Source: Prototheca cutis
Taxonomy: Eukaryota; Chlorophyta; Trebouxiophyceae; Chlorellales; Chlorellaceae
Assembly: GCA_002897115.2 (NCBI GenBank)
Contig: BCIH01000004.1
Coordinates: 764,684-828,683, forward strand
Length of the DNA: 64,000 bases
Direction of reading: 5' to 3'
The position numbers were made by a program, and so were the translations under genes. Below are positions 57,543 to 64,000 of the stretch, piece after piece (position 1 is the first letter of the stretch; every line of letters starts with the position of its first letter). The notes below the pieces were generated by a model, which was not told where the DNA came from, made no database searches, and was given only the letters and a program-made list of their open reading frames with translations.

Positions 57543-60500
57543 ATGTCAGCGGCTGAAGTTGCCTGCCCCGTGAGCGGGGTTGGCAACCCTGGCCTGGGTG
57601 ATCTCGGCCCCGCGGTTCCCGGAGCGGGGATCAACGCGGGCGGGGACTCCGCACGGCCTTTGGAATGGCAAAAGCCGGTTTTGGAGGGACCTGGGAAGGC
57701 GGAGCAAGATGCCTGTCACGCGGTGGGAGGGCTTGCACCCTCCGAGGAGGGCACGCAACTCAAATCTGTCGCACCCACATCGGCTCCGCTGGACGCAGCT
57801 GCGACCGGGCTGGCACCCATTCGTGCCGTGCACGAGTCCACTGAGCTTGCTCCGGGAGTGCCGGAGGGCATTGACGTGGTCAGCTACGCCACCCCCAAGG
57901 CAAGTCCCCGAGACCAGGGATTGTTAACGGACCCGCATGCGTGTCCCGTGCCGGGCCCGATGGGGACACCTCCGCTCACATGGGTGCAGCCCCACATGCA
58001 TATGGGCGACCTCTGAGTGCATGCATGCCAATGTATCGGACCCAGGCATTGGTTGGCGTGCCTGGGCTCATGTTGGATGGCTGGGCCTAGGGTGCGGGTG
58101 GGGACCTGGTCAGGGCCACACATGCGTGCAGTTCTAGATACCCACCTCGTAGCCAAGCGTCTTCGTGCGCACCCATTTTGAGCGACAATGTTTCATGGAG
58201 CTTGCTGTGGGCACTTTCTCCTTCACCCTTGACGCTTGGTCATAGCCAGTACCAAACCCTCCTGTTTCCCCCCCACCAGCTCGTGAAGGGCGAGGATGGC
58301 GCGGCGCTGGGCGAGAGCTCCGCGAGCCCAGAGTCCAGCACTGGCAGCCCATCTGCGACCGCGGGGAGCGACCTCCGCGTGCTCGTGGCCAAGACACTGA
58401 CCAACAGCGACGCCGGGTCTGGCCGCATCATCCTGCCCCGCGTGGCAGTCGAGTCTCGGCTGTCTTTCGTGGTTCCGTACCGACATTTTGCGCTGCGCGT
58501 TCGCTGCACGCGCACCGGCGCAGCGCACCGCTTTGTGGTCAAGTCGTGGGCCAACGGCAGCGAACACCGCCGTGTGTTTGTGCTGGAGGCCGCGGGCGAG
58601 TACCTCCGCGCGCAGGGCCTGGGCGTCGGGGACACCGTCGGCATCTGCGCCGCGGCCGACGGCTCGCTGCTGGTGGCGGCCAACACGCCCGAGCTGCTGG
58701 CCGCTGTGGCGTGCCCGCGCGGCGCGGGGGGCCAGGGCGCGGCGGGGTCCGCGGCCGCTGCTGCCGCGGCCGCGGCCACGGGGGCCGCCTACGGCTCCAC
58801 GTCCCGCGCCCTTGTTGGGAGCCTCCCTGGAGAGGCCGCGGGGCCTGGCATGGGCCTGGTCCGGTGCACGCGGTCGGGCCACTGCACCAAGCCCGCAGGG
58901 CACCCGGGTTTCTGCTCGGGGCCCAAGGGCAGTGGGGTGACCCGTGGTGGGGCCGCTGCCGCGATTACTGACGCAGCAGCTGATGGCAGCGCCGTGACCT
59001 CGCCTATGGCCAGCTTCGGTGGCCGCGACCGCCGCGCCCCGACCTCTGCCGGGGGCAGTGAGGAAGAGGCCTTTGCCCGCTGGCGCGGCGCTGGCGCGTT
59101 TGCCGCACGCCGCAGCTCGCGCGCACGCCGGGGTACCAAAGCTACGCACGGTGCGACGGTTCAGCGTGTACCGGAGTCGCCCCGACCGGCCTTTGTGCCG
59201 TCGACGGTCGCGGAGGACCTCGCGCTGCCCGGCGCACCCGCGGCGCTGCGTGCCGCGGCGGGCGCAGCCCCCCGCACGGGCGTGCTGACCTTGGCCCCCC
59301 GCGCCCGGCTGTGCAAGGCCCTGACCGCATACGACATCAAGTCGGGCCGCATCGTGCTGCCCGCGACCCGCGTCGCCGGTGCCGCGCCCTGCGCCATGCG
59401 CCTGTCTGTCGGCGGTGGTGCTGTGCACGGTGCGGCCACCGCAGCCACTGCATCAACTGGCTTGGTGCCGGCGGTGGATGAGTCGGGGGTATGGTGCACG
59501 CCGACGCTCCGCGCGTGGGCCAGCGTCGCCGGGCGCCGGGGGTTTGTGCTGGAAGGAGCTGCGGTGGCGCAGTTTTTGGAGGCTCGTGGCGCGGCGCCGG
59601 GCGACGTGCTGCGTCTGGCGCGGTGCGGCCGGGGTGGGCCGCCCCGGCTGCACCTGCTTCGTCTGCTTGGTGGCTCCGAGAGCCATGTGGAGGTGGAAAA
59701 TGCGCCTGCAACGTCCGAGGACGATGGCAACAACGACGAGGGTGCCGCCTCGGACGACGAGGAGCCTGCGGCGCCACGGCCGGCGCTGGTCCTGCACCCG
59801 AATACTGGTGCTACGACGGTGGAAGACGGCGCCGCCGATGACAGCCACTCTACCCTGCGCTGGGTTGACTGGCCGGCGCTGCTGCTGCCGGAGCGCGAGT
59901 TGGATGGCAGCAGTGCAGCCGAGGAGGGTGCGGGGCGCGGGCGCCACGTCTACGGCAGCTGCTCCGACGACAGCGCCGTCGAGGACGATGATGATGAGGG
60001 TGCCGGGGGCTCGGAAAACGATGACGAGGACGCCGAGTATGGCCGCATGGACGACGATGCGAGTGGTCGTGCCGGAGGTCGTGGCGCCATGCACCGGGGT
60101 GGGCCCGTTGCACCGGCCATCGCGGGTGCGGCGTGCGGACGGACCCCGGGCTGCATCAAAGCCGCGGGGCACCAGGGATTTTGCTCGGGGCACAAGGGTT
60201 TCCGTCGTCGGGCCGACGGCAGCGAACGCTCGGCAGGCGGGACACGTCGCTCTCGGGCGGCCGGGGCCCCCGGCCCCCGGGGAGCGGGCCAGATGCCCTA
60301 CCGCCCCGAGGTGGGCTACACCGCTGTTGTCCTGGCCGGTGACAGGTGAGGAAGGGTTGTTTGGTTGTTGATGTGACTGTTTGTGGGTGGTATGATCGTG
60401 AACGTGGGTTTTGGAGGAGGTGCAGACTGAGCGATATGTGCAGGGAGGGTTGGCGCCGCGGCGCGGGTGGCCAACGCATCGTGCCCGCGCAGGGCTTCTC

Positions 60501-60718
60501 TTGGATTTGCAGTAGAGAAACCGTCATGCACGCGCTTGCTCAAGCGTACGTGAAACTCGCCTCATCCCTGCAGGCACCCGAAGGACGAGGACGACGACTC
60601 GGACTATGTCCCCACGGCCAAGCGGGCCCGCGGCATGGCCACCGGCGCGGCTCGGCGTGGGCCGGCTCCGATCGAGCACACCGACCCCCTTCTGTCCCTG
60701 CTGTCGCTCCTGGACTGA
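57543..60718 (+). CDS. Two-B3-domain DNA-binding protein with paired Cys/His motifs
   Basis: B3 domains bind DNA in plant and algal transcription factors (ARF, VAL and ABI3 groups). Exons 57543-57899, 58280-60345 and 60574-60718 give 855 residues. The first B3-like domain runs over about residues 155-255 (VAKTLTNSDAGSGRIILPRV, HRFVVKSWANGSEHRRVFVL, YLRAQGLGVGDTV). The second covers about 455-575 (LCKALTAYDIKSGRIVLPAT, AWASVAGRRGFVLEG). Each is followed by a Cys/His motif: RCTRSGHCTKPAGHPGFCSG and CGRTPGCIKAAGHQGFCSGH. Between and after lie Asp/Glu-rich disordered tracts, and the C-terminus has a bipartite basic stretch (TAKRARG). Intron 1 uses a GC donor (CAAG|GCAAGT), which keeps the frame TPK-LVKGEDG. 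Nuclear regulator is the likely role; its targets are unknown. Confidence 0.87.
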
Positions 60719-62113
60719 GCTCCTGGGAGCGACAGCCGAGCTCGGCGAAAGTGGCGCAGTTGAGCTTGGCCTGGCTCGATCGGCTGTGGCTGTTCCCTTT
60801 TTCGCGTTGGCACGGTGCCATGGCCCTGCGGTGAAGGACGCGGCGGGCGGCGGAGCCGTCGCACCTCCAGCAGCATGCCCCATCTTCCCTCGGCACCCGT
60901 CCCGAGTCCCTCTCCAACCGGCCGACTGGGGCATCCTTGCCGCACGCGCTCGCTGCAGCGTTTCTTCCATAGCATCCGACCCTCCCCAGTGCCCACGGAC
61001 CCGCCGGCCCGCGGGCGCTTGCAGTCTGAGAAGACCTTCCAGCATTGGAGAGAACAGAATGAACCTTGTAGCCGTTTGTCTTTCGCAGCCCTGTTTTTGA
61101 TTTTTATCCGGGGCCGGGATGCGCCCGAGGGCCCCCCCACCCCCNCCCCCACCCCCCTACGCTATTGCATCGGCTCTGGGTTCTCTCACCCCATTTGCAC
61201 TGTGCCGGACTTGAAGTCGTACCCGTACTTTGCGCGCGAGGGCTTTTGGCACCCAGCGGCGTCCTGCCGAAATGCAGGCACCGTGATGCGCCGGGCTTGG
61301 CGCGCGTGACGCGGCAAGAGCCCTCCCTACTTTCCTCCACACCTGTCCGTGTGGCCGCGATGACACCGACCACCCCGCGCCCACCCTGTCTCTCACCTCT
61401 GGCGTCTGACCGTGCAACAATGGTTTTCCCCCCAGCTCCTGGCTCCGACCACGATGGGGCCCCCTTGTACAGTACTACAATACTTTATGCTTGGCCCATG
61501 TGCATGCGGCGCGCGGGAGTCCGCAGCCTGCACTGCCGCATGTTCCCTGTGTGTGCGGCGCCCGAGGGCATTCTGTCCCGTCGCATCTCCGGGTTTTCCC
61601 TTTGCTCTTGTGGGTGGGTGGGAGTCGATGTGCGTGTGCGAGCACCGCACGGGAACCTCATCCTCGTGTGTGCGGCTGCTGTGTGGCAGACGCCCGCCGC
61701 ATGATCACACTCCCAGCAAACCCTTGCTTTGACTGCCGCTCGACACCAAGCTGCGTCGGCACGTGGCCTGAAGGCTCGCCTGCGTTCCCCCGTCCCATAG
61801 TCGTTCAGCTGCATCCCCGACCATGGCAGCCCTGCCGATGCGGGAGCTTGTACATGAGAAAGCGTTTGCTCAAGGGTTTCAAAGTCTGGAAGGAGAAGGA
61901 GCGGTTTTGGGGGGGCCTGGAGGGAGGATCACGACACCCACTTACACGGTTACCCTGGGCCTCTGGCGTGACGTGACGTCTTGGTTTTTTGGGGGGGGTC
62001 GTCACCTGCTCCCACCCATGGCGAAGGCGACAACAGCCGTCCAGAAAAAAAATCCTGCCCAGAAATGTAAAATGCATGTCTGAGGGATAAGCAAAAGGAG
62101 CACAGGGCCGTGC
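60719..62113. other. Intergenic region right of the B3 gene
   Basis: About 1.4 kb with no supported gene. One N lies in a C-run at 61145. It should include the B3 3' untranslated region and the promoter of the gene starting at 62114. Open frames here match no family. Confidence 0.45.
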
Positions 62114-64000
62114 ATGGCTGACGAACTGTTTGAGTTTGGCGAGTTTCAGTCCCCGACAGTCGCGGCGCCGGGCGGGGATTTCGGCGCCGGAAGGATCTGG
62201 GACGTTGCTGGGCCCAGCGGCGACGCCACGGCCATGAACAACTTGGAGCAAGGCAGTGAGGTGCTTTACAGAGACAGGGAGGGCGCTCTTCGACCCGCCA
62301 AGGTGCGGGTTGCATTGGGCAGTTGAGGGGCCCCGACCAACCCAACACGAGCCCTCCAAACCCAGGTGTCGAAAATCTTGCATACTCCTGTCCCCCACCA
62401 CAGATTGTTTCCATAGACAGGAGCATCCTGCCTTATAGCTATGGCATTCTCTTGGATGGCAGTTACAGAGAGACAGAGGCAGGCCGGCTCCAACCCCTGG
62501 CCAGCTGGGCCCATTCGCCGTCCGCCGCCCCTCAGGCCAACAGCGCCAGCTCTTCCGCAAGACAGGGTCAAGCTGGAGTGGGGCATGCATTGAAGGACCC
62601 TGAATTCTCCCAGGCACCAGTTCCTTTGACCGACTCTGGGGATCTGCAGGGCAGCAACGGCACCGATGCCTGGTTGGATCTTTCGACCTTTGCGCCGGCC
62701 AGGAAGGCGGAGCAGGCTGCAGCAGCAGCTGCTCCTGTTGTTCATGACTGGTGCGGAGTGAGGGTGCCGCAATACCCGCGATGGCTTGGATTGGACTTGC
62801 CACATGTTGAGTTTTGTCTGTCTTCAAGGGGAAATGCGAGCGGGAGGACCGACAGCCCTGATACTCTCAGCCGATACCCGGTGCCACACCGGTTGTCACT
62901 GAGTACTGAAAATAGACTCAATTTCTACCTCATCAAATGTCTCACAGGTCAGCACCACTTCCCATGGACCTCTTCAGCGCCCATGACGACCGACCCAGCG
63001 CCGTGCCTGCTGAAAAGGAACCCACAACCGTCACACCACACATGCCATGCACTGCAAGTGGCTCGGAGCCTGGCTGGCATGTGCCAGCCACCGAAGACCT
63101 GGCGGCTGCAGCAGTTGTGATGTCAATGTCTCCAATGGCAACCACGCTGGCATTTGAGCGGCCCCCCGCCGAATCACCGGCTGCAAAGTATGCAGAAGCG
63201 GCGCGACTCGGCAACGCCACTGCTTCCACGGCGCTGCCAGCAATGAGCACGGAACAGCAGCAGCCGCCGACCACGAGTCGAGGCACGAGTTCACTGGGTC
63301 CAAGGACGCCCACGGGCCCCGCGGACGGGCATGATGTCACCTGGCCCTCTGACGACGACGAATTTGGAGAGTTTGCGGGTCCCACCATTGCGGATGCGTC
63401 AGACTTGCACGTGGATGTGCCATGCCTGCCTGCAGGGGCTGAACCTTCCCTGCAGGGTGCGGTCGTTGAGAGTGATGGGAGTGTCCGAGCGAGTACGACA
63501 AAGGCTGTGGCGATGCCACCAGTGGCAGAGTCTCGACAACTCCTGGCGGTGCCATCTGCAGCAGCGGCATTGCAGCCCCCACCGGATGCATTCCAGGGAG
63601 ACGATGCAGCGGGCCTTCAAGAACCCGGCTCACAAAGCCCGGAGCTTGCATCCACAGGCGCGTCTGACCCTGCGCATGTCGAGGCATCTGAAGCCTCAAG
63701 CAGCAAAGCCTCCGCTGCAGCGCAAGAACCAGCCGCCATACTCCCAGAAGAGCTGCCGGGGCCAGTGACCATGCCGGACACGTGGACTCCGTCGGATCTA
63801 TGCTCGGACAGGCCTCGTGCGCCTGGGCCATATGGGCGACGGCTAGAGCAGCCGCATGCGGAGTCATCGCTGCGGTGGGGGAGCCCCACTGGGACGTCGG
63901 CGCCTGCGATGCAAGCGGAACCCACGCAGTTCCCACGGCCAGCGCCCATCACAGAGTATGCCGTTGCATGGACGTCGCTCTTGGAGGTACGACTGGTGTG
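62114..64000 (+). CDS. Protein with FGEF motifs, partial at right edge (possibly endocytic or clathrin-accessory)
   Basis: Three exons are visible: 62114-62302, 62404-62750 and 62948-63986. They join in phase to 525 codons, and a donor GTACGA at 63987 shows that the gene runs past the window. It starts MADELFEFGEFQSPTVAAPG. A second copy of the motif, SDDDEFGEFAGPTIADASD, lies near residue 315, and PMDLFSAHDDRP near 185. Otherwise the protein is polar, rich in Ser, Pro, Ala, Glu and Gln, and looks disordered. Acidic D/E-F-G-E/D-F motifs occur in animal aftiphilin and other clathrin-adaptor accessory proteins, which makes a trafficking role possible, but that rests on short motifs alone. The visible part ends ITEYAVAWTSLLE. 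Confidence 0.65.

Noticed and set aside
58223..59428. 401-residue minus-strand open frame
   Set aside because: It is antisense to the B3 gene and made of Ala/Gly/Arg composition only.

Overview
The window is nuclear DNA of a eukaryote, most likely a unicellular green alga of the chlorophyte (Chlorella-like, trebouxiophyte) kind. It is GC-rich, its genes are split by short introns, and it holds plant-type genes: plastid ferredoxin-type glutamate synthase, pyrophosphate-dependent phosphofructokinase beta, a Shewanella-like phosphatase, a B3-domain protein and a plant-style HARE-HTH protein. Several 3' flanks carry TGTAA, the usual green-algal poly(A) signal. Single unresolved bases (N) inside C-runs show a draft assembly. 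The species assignment is inference.

Layout, left to right. PPi-phosphofructokinase beta (+), Shewanella-like phosphatase (-), TEX261/SVP26 ER cargo receptor (+), LARP1 (-), a HARE-HTH protein (-), ribosomal protein eS4 (+), and a 1669-residue RCC1/HECT ubiquitin ligase (+). Then NC2-beta (-), a dynein-heavy-chain tail with no motor domain (-), SGT1 co-chaperone (+), an amino-acid permease (-), a TMEM184-like membrane protein (-), and a MATE exporter (-). Then an unrecognised 514-residue protein (+), a small secreted WW-like protein (+), a two-RRM protein (-), PNO1 (-), uracil-DNA glycosylase (+), Fd-GOGAT (+), a two-B3-domain protein (+), and a protein with FGEF motifs cut by the right edge (+).

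Genes were rebuilt by joining exons whose phase, splice sites and family similarity agree. Most models close exactly on a whole number of codons. Many neighbours are head-to-head (SLP/TEX261, dynein tail/SGT1, MATE/unknown, PNO1/UNG) or tail-to-tail. They do not form operons. The housekeeping themes are ribosome biogenesis and translation (eS4, LARP1, PNO1), protein turnover and chaperoning (HERC-like E3, SGT1), nitrogen and carbon metabolism (GOGAT, PFP, amino-acid permease) and DNA repair (UNG).

The most notable points are the motor-less dynein heavy chain, an intronic minisatellite that repeats a 5' splice donor, three GC-AG introns, a doubled Cys/His motif attached to B3 domains, and a lumenal protein with three WW-like half repeats.
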